From the NCBI RefSeq assembly GCF_004216475.1, contig NZ_CP022303.1:2294001-2358000 (forward strand): 64,000 nt of DNA, in the 5' to 3' direction. The notes beneath the pieces are model-generated. The model was not told the DNA's origin. It searched no databases and saw only the letters and a program-made list of their open reading frames with translations. Made by a program: the position numbers and the translations under genes. The stretch's first letter is position 1. Each line of letters begins with the position of its first letter. This stretch comes from Thalassococcus sp. S3. GTDB taxonomy: Bacteria; Pseudomonadota; Alphaproteobacteria; Rhodobacterales; Rhodobacteraceae. This document shows positions 25,559 through 34,124 of the stretch, in pieces.

Positions 25559-25736
25559 GCTCCCATCCCTCGGAAGCCTCGATTTCGAGTAAGCACCACG
25601 CAAGCACGCGGAAGGAAATCAAGGCGTATTCTCGGATAGAGACTTCGGAGCTCCGCTTCTGAAAGGCAATAAATTTCAGTATGTTATCGTGCTCTAGCGT
25701 ACCCTATCGTGCAATTCGGATGGGTCCTTAAACCAG

Positions 25737-25781
25737 CTCCGAAGGCAGAGGCCAGAGGTTCGAATCCTCTTGGGTCCGCCA
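25737..25781 (+). other. attR: 3' fragment of a tRNA-Arg(CCG) gene
   Basis: The segment begins at a complete anticodon loop CTCCGAA (anticodon CCG) and continues with GGCAG (3' anticodon stem), AGGCC (variable loop), the T-arm AGAGG-TTCGAAT-CCTCT, a TGGGTCC acceptor strand, G73 and CCA. The matching 5' half (GGACCCA, D-arm, CTGCC) is absent: the DNA to the left diverges at AACCAG. It is therefore a tRNA fragment left by integration, not a working tRNA gene. The intact copy should lie at the other end of the element, left of this window. Confidence 0.8.
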
Positions 25782-26048
25782 TTTCTAAATCAAACTGCTG
25801 TGATATCTGCCTTAATGAGCCAGTGATATGAGCGATGTGCTTTGATGCATCCTCGGTCGTGTTTTTTGGCGAAGGTAGATGTCAAAAACCGGGAGCGGTA
25901 GCTGATAGCTGTGCCGATCTCATGCTCCGGCCAGCAGGATCAACGCTGTTCGGGCGCCGTGCCCGGTGACGCTTCACCGTCGCAAACTTTTTGATCCTCG
26001 CCCTAGCGTCATATGTCAGGATACTTTCTCCAGGCACCGCGCGGGCCA
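25782..26048. other. Chromosomal flank after attR without a gene
   Basis: I see no supported gene in these 267 bp. A T6 stretch near 25863 could end the native tRNA transcript. Base composition changes from the element to core-like DNA here. Confidence 0.4.
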
Positions 26049-26073
26049 ACAAAAAGGCACCCGAAGGTGCCTT
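26049..26073 (-). terminator. Rho-independent terminator of the MepK-like gene
   Basis: On the minus strand AAGGCACC and GGTGCCTT form a perfect 8-bp stem with a TTCG tetraloop followed by a T-run, 15 bp after the stop codon. Confidence 0.85.
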
Positions 26074-26087
26074 GCCGTGCCTTGTGA

Positions 26088-26657
26088 TCAGCCGCCCCAG
26101 CTTCGCACCGCGCCACAATCCATATGGACGAAGTTTGATCGGGAATACTTTCCGACGCCTCCGGCCCGACAGGCCGCTGCGGCGCGTGCCATCTGGGACA
26201 CCGACCGCGAGGTCAGGCGCAAATCTGCGGCCTGGCCTTTGAGGTGAAGGGAATTCTTGGCAACGCCGCCGGATCTGCGTCGCAGCATCGCATTGGTGCG
26301 CGGGCTGCGATAGCCCGAGAGCAGCATGTAAGGTTCGTTGGCATCCATCAGATTGTGAGCCGCGGCCATGATATCGACCATGCGGAGATCCATGGATTTG
26401 ACATCGTCGGTCCGCCAATCGCGCATGAAGTGATTTACTTCCCGCACCGCGTCCTTGATGTATTTCCCTTCGATCCAGTAGATCATGTCGATCCGCTCGC
26501 CCGTGCGTCCCGAATACATTCTGATCCGCCGGATATCGCCTGCTCCGCGAAGAAAGCCCGCTGCATTTGCGAAAGTTGGTGCTGCAGCGACCGCCGTTGC
26601 TGCAAATGCGCCCAGAAGAGCGCGCCGGGATAAACCCGTAGAGCCAGTCTCTTTCAT
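26088..26657 (-). CDS. DUF882 / MepK-like murein endopeptidase
   Basis: A 189-residue secreted protein of the DUF882 (peptidase M15-like) family. The N-terminus has a Tat-type signal: SRRALLGAFAATAVAAAP, with a likely Ala-x-Ala cleavage near residue 33. The metal-binding region is visible as MLLSGYRSPRTNAML (near 111), SLHLKGQAADLRL (near 136, His and Asp) and NFVHMDCG near the end (His). E. coli MepK cuts 3-3 and 4-3 peptide crosslinks in the periplasm. It is divergent from an L,D-transpeptidase gene 26983-28599, the enzyme that makes 3-3 crosslinks, so the pair may balance them. A terminator follows directly. Confidence 0.85.
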   Translation of the reverse strand: MKETGSTGLSRRALLGAFAATAVAAAPTFANAAGFLRGAGDIRRIRMYSGRTGERIDMIYWIEGKYIKDAVREVNHFMRDWRTDDVKSMDLRMVDIMAAAHNLMDANEPYMLLSGYRSPRTNAMLRRRSGGVAKNSLHLKGQAADLRLTSRSVSQMARAAAACRAGGVGKYSRSNFVHMDCGAVRSWGG

Positions 26658-26982
26658 ATCACTGCGTCGTCCCGTACGCTAAAAGTCCTGCCTGTGCACG
26701 ATGTTACGTGCGTTTTCATCCATCCCCAGATGCATGGTTTGTATGCCACACCTCGAATCGTCATCCAAGAATTGATTTGTGCGACTTTTATGTAACAAAC
26801 ACTTTGGGCGAAAATCCGCTCATACTTCGGCATTTATGGGGGCGTGGTCGGTTTTTGACTGATAGATGCGCCGTCGCATCAGAAAGGTCAGGGTTTCCGG
26901 ACTGGAGCAATTGTGAATGGACTTCGAAGGTGGGACCAAAGACTGTGTGAGTCGCAACGATAAGTGTAAATTTTACAGGGAC

Positions 26983-28599
26983 ATGCCGATGCCCACGCTG
27001 ATTTCTTTCCGATTGACCTTGTTTGGCTGGCTTGCAGCACTTCTAGTCGGCTCGTGGGCGTTTTCAACACCCGCCGATGCGCAGGTGACGGCCCTGAAAC
27101 AGGCCATCGCCGAAGCGGCGGCAAAGGATGACGATATCGCGGCCTTTTACCGTGCAAACGGGTATCAGCCGATTTGGACCGGGCAGGGCGACAAGGATCA
27201 TGCGCGCCGCAAGGCGCTGATGTCCGCGCTTGCATCTGCCACGGATCACGGTCTGCCGGACACACGTTACGATGCCGAGGGTCTGATGCAGCGGATGAAG
27301 GCCGCTCGGACAACACGCGAGCTGGGACAGCTCGAAGTGGAGATCAGCCGGGTTTTTCTGCAATATGCGCGCGATGTGCAGACCGGTCTTCTGGTGCCGT
27401 CCCGCGTGGATGCGGGCATCGTCCGCAAGATCCCTTACCGGGATCGCCTCTCCTACCTGGTGAATTTCACGAAAAGCGCGCCCTCGACTTTCATGAAGGC
27501 GCTGCCGCCTAAGACGCGTGAATATACGGCCCTGATGAAGCAGAAACTTCGAATGGAGCGCGCCCTGGCGCAAGGCGGATGGGGCGCCCCCGTGCCCGCC
27601 AATGCCCTGAAACCGGGCGAAAGCGGCAGTGCTGTTGTGGCACTCCGCAACCGGCTGATCGCGATGGGATACATGCGCCGCAGCGCGACACAATATTATG
27701 ACGCCGATATTCAGAAAGCGGTTCAGGAATTTCAGTTGCGTCACGGGCTGACACCGGACGGTGTTGCCGGCGCATCGACGATGGTCGAGATCAACATGTC
27801 CGTTGAAACACGCCTTCAATCCGTGCTTGTCGCGATGGAGCGGGAGCGCTGGCTTAATCGGGAGCGGGGGGAGCGTCATATCCTCGTCAACCTGACGGAT
27901 TTCACGGCAAAGGTGATCGACAAGGACAAGGTCACGTTTGAGACACGCTCCGTGATCGGCCACCGGGATCTTGACCGTCGCAGCCCCGAGTTCTCGGACG
28001 TGATGGAGTTCATGGTCATCAACCCCAGCTGGTACGTGCCACGGTCGATCATCACGAAGGAATATCTGCCGGCGCTGCAACGCAATCGGAACGCCGTGCG
28101 CCATCTTGAGATTACCGACAGCCGGGGGCGGAAGGTGAACCGGAACGCCGTCAACTTCTCACGCTACACCGCGCGGACATTTCCCTATGCCATGCGGCAG
28201 CCGCCCAGCCGGGGCAACGCGCTGGGTCTGGTGAAATTCATGTTCCCGAACAAGTACAATATCTACCTGCACGACACGCCGGCCAAGAACCTCTTTGGGC
28301 GTGAAGTGCGGGCCTATTCGCATGGCTGCGTGCGGCTGGCGGATCCCTTTGATTTCGCCTACGCGCTGCTGGCCAAGCAGACATCCGATCCCGAGGGCTA
28401 TTTTCAGGGCATCCTGAAGACTGGGCGTGAGACCAAGGTGAACCTGGAAGAACCCGTTCCCGTGCACCTGATCTACCGTACGGCCTTTACCACTGCGAAG
28501 GGCGAGATGGAGTATCGCCGCGACATCTATGGACGGGACGCCAAGATCTGGGCGGCTCTCAGCCAGGCAGGGGTGGCCCTGCGCGGACTTCGGGGGTAA
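26983..28599 (+). CDS. L,D-transpeptidase (LdtD/YcbB-like)
   Basis: A 538-residue periplasmic enzyme that forms 3-3 peptidoglycan crosslinks or anchors proteins. It begins with a hydrophobic signal segment (LTLFGWLAALLVGSWAF) ending near ADA. A scaffold domain follows, then a peptidoglycan-binding domain near 230-290 (GSAVVALRNRLIAMGY, FQLRHGLTPDGVAG), and a YkuD catalytic domain. The active-site region YSHGCVRLADPFDFA lies near residue 445, with the catalytic Cys in HGCVR. I favour ATG 26983 (AGGG just upstream) or 26989; a longer start at 26917 would put charged residues before the signal. Length and domain order match YcbB. Divergent from the MepK-like gene. Confidence 0.9.
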   Translation: MPMPTLISFRLTLFGWLAALLVGSWAFSTPADAQVTALKQAIAEAAAKDDDIAAFYRANGYQPIWTGQGDKDHARRKALMSALASATDHGLPDTRYDAEGLMQRMKAARTTRELGQLEVEISRVFLQYARDVQTGLLVPSRVDAGIVRKIPYRDRLSYLVNFTKSAPSTFMKALPPKTREYTALMKQKLRMERALAQGGWGAPVPANALKPGESGSAVVALRNRLIAMGYMRRSATQYYDADIQKAVQEFQLRHGLTPDGVAGASTMVEINMSVETRLQSVLVAMERERWLNRERGERHILVNLTDFTAKVIDKDKVTFETRSVIGHRDLDRRSPEFSDVMEFMVINPSWYVPRSIITKEYLPALQRNRNAVRHLEITDSRGRKVNRNAVNFSRYTARTFPYAMRQPPSRGNALGLVKFMFPNKYNIYLHDTPAKNLFGREVRAYSHGCVRLADPFDFAYALLAKQTSDPEGYFQGILKTGRETKVNLEEPVPVHLIYRTAFTTAKGEMEYRRDIYGRDAKIWAALSQAGVALRGLRG

Positions 28600-28627
28600 A
28601 TCAGGCGCCGAAGTGAGGGCGCCCGTC

Positions 28628-29722
28628 ATGACATCATACACAATCGCCGAGATCGCAGCGTCGCTGGGCGCGGATGCGCAAGGGGATCTTTCGCTGAAGA
28701 TCGAGGGAGCCGCCGAGCCCGCTCTGGCGAGCCCAACCGATCTGGCCCTGGCCATGTCGCCCGCATACGGGGAAAAGCTGTCCGATGGGGCGGCGCGGGC
28801 CGCGATCCTGTGGCAGGGCGCGGACTGGCAGGCCCTGGGCCTGGCCGCTGCGATTTTCCCACGCAGACCACGCTATGCGATGGCTGGACTGACCGCGGCC
28901 CTTGATCCGGGGCAGGGATATCCGACAGGTTTCCACCCTTCGGCCGTGATTGACCCGACCGCCCAGATCGGTGCCGATGTGACCGTGGGTCCGCTCGCCG
29001 TGATCGGGCCGCGTGCCCGGATCGGCGCAGGCGCGGTGGTTGGCCCTCTCTGTCACGTGGGCGCGGATACGACGCTTGGTGCAGGGGCGCTTTTGCGGGA
29101 AAATGCAAGCATCGGCGCGCGCTGCACGATCGGCGACCGCTTTATCGCCCAGCCGGGCGCGCGCGTCGGCGGAGACGGCTTCTCTTACGTCACGCCCGAG
29201 GAATCGGCGGTTGAGCGTGCCCGCGGCTCTCTGGGCGATCAGGGAGAGATCAACGCCCAGTCCTATGTGCGCATTCACTCCCTGGGGGCGGTGACCATCG
29301 GGGATGATGTCGAAATTGGCAGCAACGCGGCGATAGACAACGGCACGATCCGCGATACCGTGATCGGAGACCGCTCAAAACTCGATAATCTGGCGCATAT
29401 TGCGCATAATGTGGAACTTGGCCCCGACTGTCTGATCTGTGGTCAGGTCGGGATCGCGGGATCGGTCAAGGTGGGCCGCAACGTCGTGATGGGCGGGCAA
29501 TGCGGCGTCAGCGACAATATCACCATCGGCGACAACGTCATTCTGGGCGGCGGCAGTGGCGTGCTTTCCAACGTGCCCGCGGGTCGCGTGATGCTGGGCT
29601 ATCCGGCCACGAAAATGGACAGCCAGGTGGAAAGCTACAAGGCCCTCCGACGCCTGCCGCGGGTGCTCCGCGACGTTGCGGCGCTCCAAAAGGCTGTTTT
29701 CAAACGCGACGCGAATGACTAA
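28628..29722 (+). CDS. lpxD: UDP-3-O-acylglucosamine N-acyltransferase, LpxD
   Basis: A 364-residue LpxD, which adds the N-linked 3-hydroxyacyl chain to UDP-3-O-acylglucosamine in lipid A synthesis. An N-terminal uridine-binding domain (about 1-100, with LALAMSPAYGEKL) is followed by many hexapeptide repeats of a left-handed beta helix (for example IGADVTVGPLAVIGPRARIG). The catalytic His lies in DNLAHIAHNVELG near 260. The ATG at 28628 gives the family's usual N-terminus. It lies 28 bp after the L,D-transpeptidase gene and directly before acp and fabF genes rather than in the usual bamA-lpxD-fabZ-lpxA order. It may therefore be a second, specialised LpxD. Confidence 0.88.
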   Translation: MTSYTIAEIAASLGADAQGDLSLKIEGAAEPALASPTDLALAMSPAYGEKLSDGAARAAILWQGADWQALGLAAAIFPRRPRYAMAGLTAALDPGQGYPTGFHPSAVIDPTAQIGADVTVGPLAVIGPRARIGAGAVVGPLCHVGADTTLGAGALLRENASIGARCTIGDRFIAQPGARVGGDGFSYVTPEESAVERARGSLGDQGEINAQSYVRIHSLGAVTIGDDVEIGSNAAIDNGTIRDTVIGDRSKLDNLAHIAHNVELGPDCLICGQVGIAGSVKVGRNVVMGGQCGVSDNITIGDNVILGGGSGVLSNVPAGRVMLGYPATKMDSQVESYKALRRLPRVLRDVAALQKAVFKRDAND

Positions 29723-29757
29723 GTCTCCGCGCAGGATTGAGCCCCGGGGGAGCTGCC

Positions 29758-30015
29758 ATGAGCGTGAAAGACAAGGTGATCGCAATCATCGCCGAACAGG
29801 CGGTTCTTGAGCCTTCGGATGTGACCCCGGACAGCACGCTTGAAGATCTGGGCATCGACAGTCTGGGGCTGGTGGAAAGCATCTTCGCGATCGAGGAGGA
29901 GTTCGACATCTCGATCCCGTTCAATGCGAACGATCCCACCGAAAGCGATTTCGACATAAGCAACGTCTCATCGATCATCACGGGGATCGAGAGACTTGTG
30001 TCCGAACAGGCCTGA
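29758..30015 (+). CDS. Acyl carrier protein (AcpXL-like)
   Basis: An 85-residue acyl carrier protein with the phosphopantetheine attachment site GIDSLGLVESIFAIEEEF; the Ser follows DLGID near residue 36. The divergent helix II and the serine- and aspartate-rich third loop (NDPTESDFDISNVSS) differ from housekeeping AcpP and resemble AcpXL, which carries very long acyl chains for lipid A in rhizobia. The ATG at 29758 has GGGGGAG about 6 nt upstream. Flanked by lpxD and a ketoacyl synthase, it should supply a special acyl chain. The AcpXL assignment is by context and resemblance. Confidence 0.75.
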   Translation: MSVKDKVIAIIAEQAVLEPSDVTPDSTLEDLGIDSLGLVESIFAIEEEFDISIPFNANDPTESDFDISNVSSIITGIERLVSEQA

Positions 30016-30041
30016 ACGCGGTGCCGCACGGATCGAAATAA

Positions 30042-31250
30042 ATGAAACGCGTTGTCATCACAGGCGCGGGCACGATCAACGCCCTGGGCCATTCCGTCGC
30101 CGACACGCTCGACGCGATGCGCGAGGGGCGCTGCGGTATCGGTCCGCTTGAGTTTCGCGATGTCGACCGGCTTGCCATCAAGATCGGCGGCCAGGTGCGT
30201 GGTTTCGAGGCCGAAGGGCGGTTCAACCGTCAGCAGATGACGCTTTATGATCGATTTACACAGTTCACCCTGACCGCGGCGAAAGAGGCGATCACGCAAT
30301 CCGGCATTGTCTTCAGCGGCGACGTCGCTGCCCGGTCCGGCGTGGTGCTGGGCACGGCAGGCGGCGGTGTCAGCACCTGGGATGACAACTACCGAAGCGT
30401 CTATGAGGACGGCAAGAACCGCGTTCATCCCTTCGTCGTGCCAAAGCTGATGAACAATGCCGCCGCCAGCCACGTGTCGATGGAGCACAACCTCAAGGGG
30501 CCGTCCTTTACCGTTTCGACGGCTTGTGCGTCGTCGAACCACGCGATGGCGCAGGCGTTCATGCTGGTGCGCAGCGGCATGGCCCCGGCGATGATCACCG
30601 GCGGGTCGGAATCGATGCTCTGTTTCGGCGGGGTCAAGGCCTGGGAAGGGCTGCGCGTGATGTCGAAGGATGCCTGCCGCCCCTTCAGTGCCAATAGAAA
30701 CGGAATGGTGCAGGGCGAGGGGGCCGGGGTCTTCGTTTTCGAAGAATACGAACATGCCCGTGCCAGAGGCGCCGACATCCAGTGCGAAGTGGTCGGATAC
30801 GCGATGTCATCGGACGCCGCAGATATCGTCATGCCGTCGAAACAGGGGGCGGCCCGCGCCATGTCGGGTGCGCTGGCCGATGGCGGCATCAACGCCGATC
30901 AGGTCGGCTATATCAATGCGCATGGAACCGGGACCGCGGCCAATGACAAAACCGAATGCGCGGCAGTGGCCGATGTTTTCGGACCGCACGCCGACAACCT
31001 TATGATCAGCTCAACCAAATCGATGCACGGGCATTTGATCGGTGGAACGGGCGCTGTCGAACTGCTGGCTTGTATCATGGCGCTGCGCGAAGGGGTGATC
31101 GCCCCCACCATCGGATATGAAGAGCCCGATCCGGAATGCGCGCTGGACGTCGTCCCCAATGCCGCGCGCGAGGCAAAGGTCGAGGTGGCGATTTCAAATG
31201 CCTTTGCATTCGGCGGGCTGAATGCTGTCCTGGCTTTGCGAAAGATCTGA
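30042..31250 (+). CDS. Beta-ketoacyl-ACP synthase (FabF-like)
   Basis: A 402-residue condensing enzyme. The nucleophile Cys is in TVSTACASSNHAMAQAF near residue 162; the two His are in NAHGTGTAANDKTE near 295 and STKSMHGHLIGGTGAVE near 330, so the Cys-His-His triad is intact. A glycine-rich C-terminus (SNAFAFGGLNAVLALR) is typical of the family. It elongates acyl chains on ACP with malonyl-ACP. Next to lpxD and an AcpXL-like carrier it probably makes the long or special acyl chain for lipid A, as FabF-XL enzymes do in rhizobia; the rhizobial cluster has a second synthase and an LpxXL acyltransferase that I do not see here. Confidence 0.85.
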   Translation: MKRVVITGAGTINALGHSVADTLDAMREGRCGIGPLEFRDVDRLAIKIGGQVRGFEAEGRFNRQQMTLYDRFTQFTLTAAKEAITQSGIVFSGDVAARSGVVLGTAGGGVSTWDDNYRSVYEDGKNRVHPFVVPKLMNNAAASHVSMEHNLKGPSFTVSTACASSNHAMAQAFMLVRSGMAPAMITGGSESMLCFGGVKAWEGLRVMSKDACRPFSANRNGMVQGEGAGVFVFEEYEHARARGADIQCEVVGYAMSSDAADIVMPSKQGAARAMSGALADGGINADQVGYINAHGTGTAANDKTECAAVADVFGPHADNLMISSTKSMHGHLIGGTGAVELLACIMALREGVIAPTIGYEEPDPECALDVVPNAAREAKVEVAISNAFAFGGLNAVLALRKI

Positions 31251-31357
31251 TAGCTAAGGCTGACCGTGCATGGACGCCGTCGCGACGTGCAAGACGCTCG
31301 TCATTCTGGGCCAAGTGGCCGGGAGGCTCAGCCGATGCCTGGCCCGGACCCTGCCCA

Positions 31358-31393
31358 TAAAAAAGGCCGGCAGACCTCTTGGATCTGCCGGCC
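31358..31393 (-). terminator. Rho-independent terminator of the IalB gene
   Basis: On the minus strand GGCCGGCAGA pairs perfectly with TCTGCCGGCC around a 9-nt loop, followed by a T6 run. It lies 21 bp after the IalB-family stop codon. Confidence 0.85.
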
Positions 31394-31413
31394 GATCTTT
31401 GGGTGAGGTGGTC

Positions 31414-32058
31414 CTAGTTCGAGACGACATCCACCTGATCGTAACCCGCTGTAAAGCCGGTCAGCGACAGTGAAAGCTCGACCTTCTGGTCGGGGGCCGG
31501 TGCCGGGACAAGCGTGACAAGGGCACGGTTTCCGCGCTTGAACGAGTTGATGTCCTCGTTGGTCAGACCGATCTGCGCGACACAGCCGATCGGGTTGCAG
31601 AAGGAGTAATTATACCGTTTGCCTGTCCCGCCATCGACCGCGATGGTCAGTTGCGCCGTCAGAAGGGTTTCAAGAGGAACGACCACGGTCGCGCCCGCAA
31701 CGGCCTGTCCCTGACCTTCCAGACGGAAGAGCGAGATTTCGGCAACCGAATTCCCCTGTTCATCCTGCAGGATCTGCAACAGGGAGCACGGATCTTGTTC
31801 GGCCTCGGTCCGGATGCAGGCCAGATCCCAGTCGCCGAATTTCTGCTTGGAATAGCGCTCACCCAGCTGCGCCTCGCCGTCATTCACGGCTTGTCCCAGA
31901 TCGAGCTGGCTGTTGCCCTGTGATCCCGCATCCGGGTTGGTGTCGTCCTGCTGCTCGTTCTCGGTCTGTGGCGTTTCGGAGGTATCATCCTGTGCCAAAA
32001 CCGGCGCCGATACCGCCAAGAGCGCGATGACGGAAAGGGAAGTCAAATGTCTCAACAT
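31414..32058 (-). CDS. IalB-family periplasmic protein
   Basis: A 214-residue protein of the invasion-associated locus B family. A signal peptide (LTSLSVIALLAVSAPVLAQ) is followed by an acidic, Gln-rich linker to about residue 60 and then the IalB domain. Landmarks are KFGDWDLACIR near 73, then PCSLLQ, the QGNSVAEISLFRL strand, and YNYSFCNPIGCVAQIGL near 150-165, with cysteines that probably form disulfides. Despite the name, the family is common in free-living alphaproteobacteria and its role there is unknown. A strong terminator follows. A promoter-like site at 32242-32270 with a hairpin in between could give an attenuated leader. Confidence 0.85.
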   Translation of the reverse strand: MLRHLTSLSVIALLAVSAPVLAQDDTSETPQTENEQQDDTNPDAGSQGNSQLDLGQAVNDGEAQLGERYSKQKFGDWDLACIRTEAEQDPCSLLQILQDEQGNSVAEISLFRLEGQGQAVAGATVVVPLETLLTAQLTIAVDGGTGKRYNYSFCNPIGCVAQIGLTNEDINSFKRGNRALVTLVPAPAPDQKVELSLSLTGFTAGYDQVDVVSN

Positions 32059-32166
32059 GAGTGTCTCTTCATTGGTAAACCGCGTCGGTGGGGGTCTATC
32101 ACGGCTCTACGAGAGTGTCAGGGGCTTATCGCGGAAACCCGCGCGTTTGTGTCCGGGCCGGGCATC

Positions 32167-32235
32167 AAAAAAGGAGGCCGCAAGCAGCCCCCTTTTCAAA
32201 TGGTTCTCCCCGTCGGACTGGCCGACTTAGTTATT
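32167..32235 (-). ncRNA. Candidate small RNA or attenuated IalB leader
   Basis: On the minus strand a sigma70-like promoter, TTGACC at 32270-32265 and TAACGT at 32247-32242, has an exact 17-bp spacer. About 70 bases downstream a hairpin of up to 13 pairs (including G-U pairs; AAAAGGGGGCTGC against GCGGCCTCCTTTT) ends in a T6 run. The transcript could also fold GTCGG/CCGAC near its 5' end. It has no open frame. It lies 110 bp before the IalB start, so it may be a free small RNA or a leader that ends transcription early. Confidence 0.5.
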
Positions 32236-32241
32236 GCGGGA

Positions 32242-32270
32242 ACGTTACGAAAGGGTCACGCGGCGGTCAA
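32242..32270 (-). promoter_or_regulatory. Sigma70-like promoter (minus strand)
   Basis: TTGACC (-35) and TAACGT (-10) are separated by exactly 17 bp on the minus strand, directed at the small-RNA candidate and the IalB gene. Confidence 0.5.
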
Positions 32271-32346
32271 CTGGAAACCCTGCACTTTTCTTGGCAAATG
32301 GACGGTTTGTGATGGCTTTTTCATACGTATGCAAATGAACAAACCC

Positions 32347-32450
32347 AAAAAGGGCCGCACCCGGGGGCGCGGCCAGTCTGACAGGGAGGAAGTCCGTCAA
32401 GCGCTGCAGGTTGCAGCTCGGACAAAAGGACTATCGCAGGGAAAGGTTAA
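32347..32450 (-). ncRNA. Candidate small RNA with an anti-Shine-Dalgarno loop
   Basis: Reading the minus strand: a small hairpin (GCTGCA-ACC-TGCAGC, 32417-32403), then TGACGG / CTGTCA (32399-32379) enclosing the loop ACTTCCTCC, then a terminator (GGCCGC / GCGGCC, 32374-32353) with a T5 run. A pyrimidine loop with CUUCCUCC complements Shine-Dalgarno sequences, as in the alphaproteobacterial 'cuckoo' and CcsR-type RNAs. No gene on this strand needs this terminator. The 5' end is a guess: I see no strong sigma70 promoter, only CATACT near 32459. The 440-bp gap (32059-32498) holds this, the other candidate and little else. Confidence 0.5.
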
Positions 32451-32498
32451 CTTAGTATGGTCGGCGCCACTGAACCGCACGAAGAGAGCTGACATTTT

Positions 32499-34043
32499 AT
32501 GCAAGACCGGATTTTCATAGGCGGGGGCGGCCCCGATTATGGCGAAAAGCAGGGGCTTACGCTGAAATACGCCAACCGCCACGGGTTGATCGCGGGCGCG
32601 ACGGGAACGGGCAAGACGGTCACGCTCCAGATCCTGGCCGAAGGGTTCTCCGATCAGGGCGTGCCGGTCTTCCTGTCCGATGTCAAAGGGGATCTGTCGG
32701 GGCTCGCGGCTTCGGGCACGGACAGCCATAAGCTGCACGCGCCGTTCATGGAGCGCGCGGCCAAGATCGGCTTTGATGAGTATCGCTATGCCGCCTCTCC
32801 GGTCACGTTCTGGGACCTCTTCGGAGAGCAGGGCCACCCGATCCGAACCACCGTGGCCGAGATGGGCCCGCTGCTGCTGGCCCGCCTGCTGGAACTGACA
32901 GAGGCCCAGGAAGGCATCCTTAACATCGCCTTCCGGCTGGCCGATGAGGAGGGGCTCCCGCTTCTTGATCTCAAGGACCTGCAGGCGCTGCTTGTCTGGA
33001 TCGGGGAAAGCCGGGACAAGTTGTCCCTGCGCTATGGCAATATCTCGGTTGCCTCCATCGGTGCGATCCAACGGCGTCTTCTGGTGATCGAGAACCAGGG
33101 CGCGGCCAAACTGTTCGGGGAACCCGCGCTTGAGCTGGCTGACATCATGCGGACCGCACCGGACGGGCGGGGCATGGTCAATATCCTGGCGGCGGATACG
33201 TTGATGGCCTCGCCGGGGCTTTATGCGACGTTCCTACTGTGGTTACTCAGTGAACTCTTCGAAGAACTGCCCGAAGTGGGCGATCCGGACAAACCCAAGC
33301 TGGTCTTTTTCTTTGACGAGGCGCATCTGCTCTTTGACGACGCGCCCAAGGCCCTCGTGGACAAGGTCGAACAGGTGGCGCGGCTGATCCGGTCCAAGGG
33401 CGTGGGCGTTTACTTTATCACCCAGAACCCGGCGGATGTGCCCGAGGATATCCTGGGCCAGCTTGGCAACCGCATTCAGCACGCATTGCGCGCATTCACG
33501 GCCAAGGACCGCAAGAACCTCAAGATGGCGGCAGAGACTTACCGCGAGAATCCTCGCTTCGACACCGAAGAGGCGATACGCGAAGTTGGGGTGGGGGAAG
33601 CGGTGACCTCCATGCTGATGAAGAAAGGCGTGCCGGGTATCGTGGAACGCACGCTGATCCGCCCGCCATCCTCACAACTTGGGCCGATCACCAAGGCCGA
33701 GCGCAAGGCGATCATGGCGGCCTCGGACATGGCGGGGAAGTATGACAAGACACTTGATCGCTCCTCGGCGTATGAAATCCTGTCCAAACGTGCCGAAGTC
33801 GCAGCCCAAGAAGCAGAGAAGGCCGAGGCCGCTGCGGAGGACCTGGAACCGGCCTTCCGCGAGTTCAACGCAGGCCGCCGGTATTCAGGGACACGCGTCT
33901 CCCGCTCGACATCCCGGGCGCCACGCCGGGGCAGGGAGAGTTTTGGCGAGGCTATCACCGGCGTTGTGATCAAGGAACTCAAAGGCACAACGGGCCGCCG
34001 CATCGTGCGTGGCATCCTTGGGGGACTGTTCAAAGGACGGTAA
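32499..34043 (+). CDS. DUF853 HerA-like ATPase (YjgR type)
   Basis: A 514-residue ATPase of the DUF853 (HerA/FtsK-like) family. Walker [15 protein letters not shown] lies near residue 33, Walker [14 protein letters not shown] near 270, and [19 protein letters not shown] near 305 contains the sensor region. The middle holds the family's AAGMGPLL-type helices ([15 protein letters not shown]). The C-terminus is a charged helical segment that ends in a basic, Arg-rich tail. The family is widespread and conserved in alphaproteobacteria; its physiological role is not settled, though HerA proteins translocate DNA. It stands alone, with no nuclease partner such as NurA or SIR2 beside it, so a defence role is not suggested here. 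Confidence 0.88.
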   Translation: MQDRIFIGGGGPDYGEKQGLTLKYANRHGLIAGATGTGKTVTLQILAEGFSDQGVPVFLSDVKGDLSGLAASGTDSHKLHAPFMERAAKIGFDEYRYAASPVTFWDLFGEQGHPIRTTVAEMGPLLLARLLELTEAQEGILNIAFRLADEEGLPLLDLKDLQALLVWIGESRDKLSLRYGNISVASIGAIQRRLLVIENQGAAKLFGEPALELADIMRTAPDGRGMVNILAADTLMASPGLYATFLLWLLSELFEELPEVGDPDKPKLVFFFDEAHLLFDDAPKALVDKVEQVARLIRSKGVGVYFITQNPADVPEDILGQLGNRIQHALRAFTAKDRKNLKMAAETYRENPRFDTEEAIREVGVGEAVTSMLMKKGVPGIVERTLIRPPSSQLGPITKAERKAIMAASDMAGKYDKTLDRSSAYEILSKRAEVAAQEAEKAEAAAEDLEPAFREFNAGRRYSGTRVSRSTSRAPRRGRESFGEAITGVVIKELKGTTGRRIVRGILGGLFKGR

Positions 34044-34124
34044 TTTTCTCAAGCGATATCAGAGAGATATCATCTTTCTGAAAAAAAATTCCCGCAGGAT
34101 GTCGATTGGGCCGTCCCGTGTTCG

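Noticed and set aside
25681-25781. A complete tRNA gene
   Set aside because: Only the part from the anticodon loop onward is present; no acceptor 5' strand or D-arm can be found to the left.
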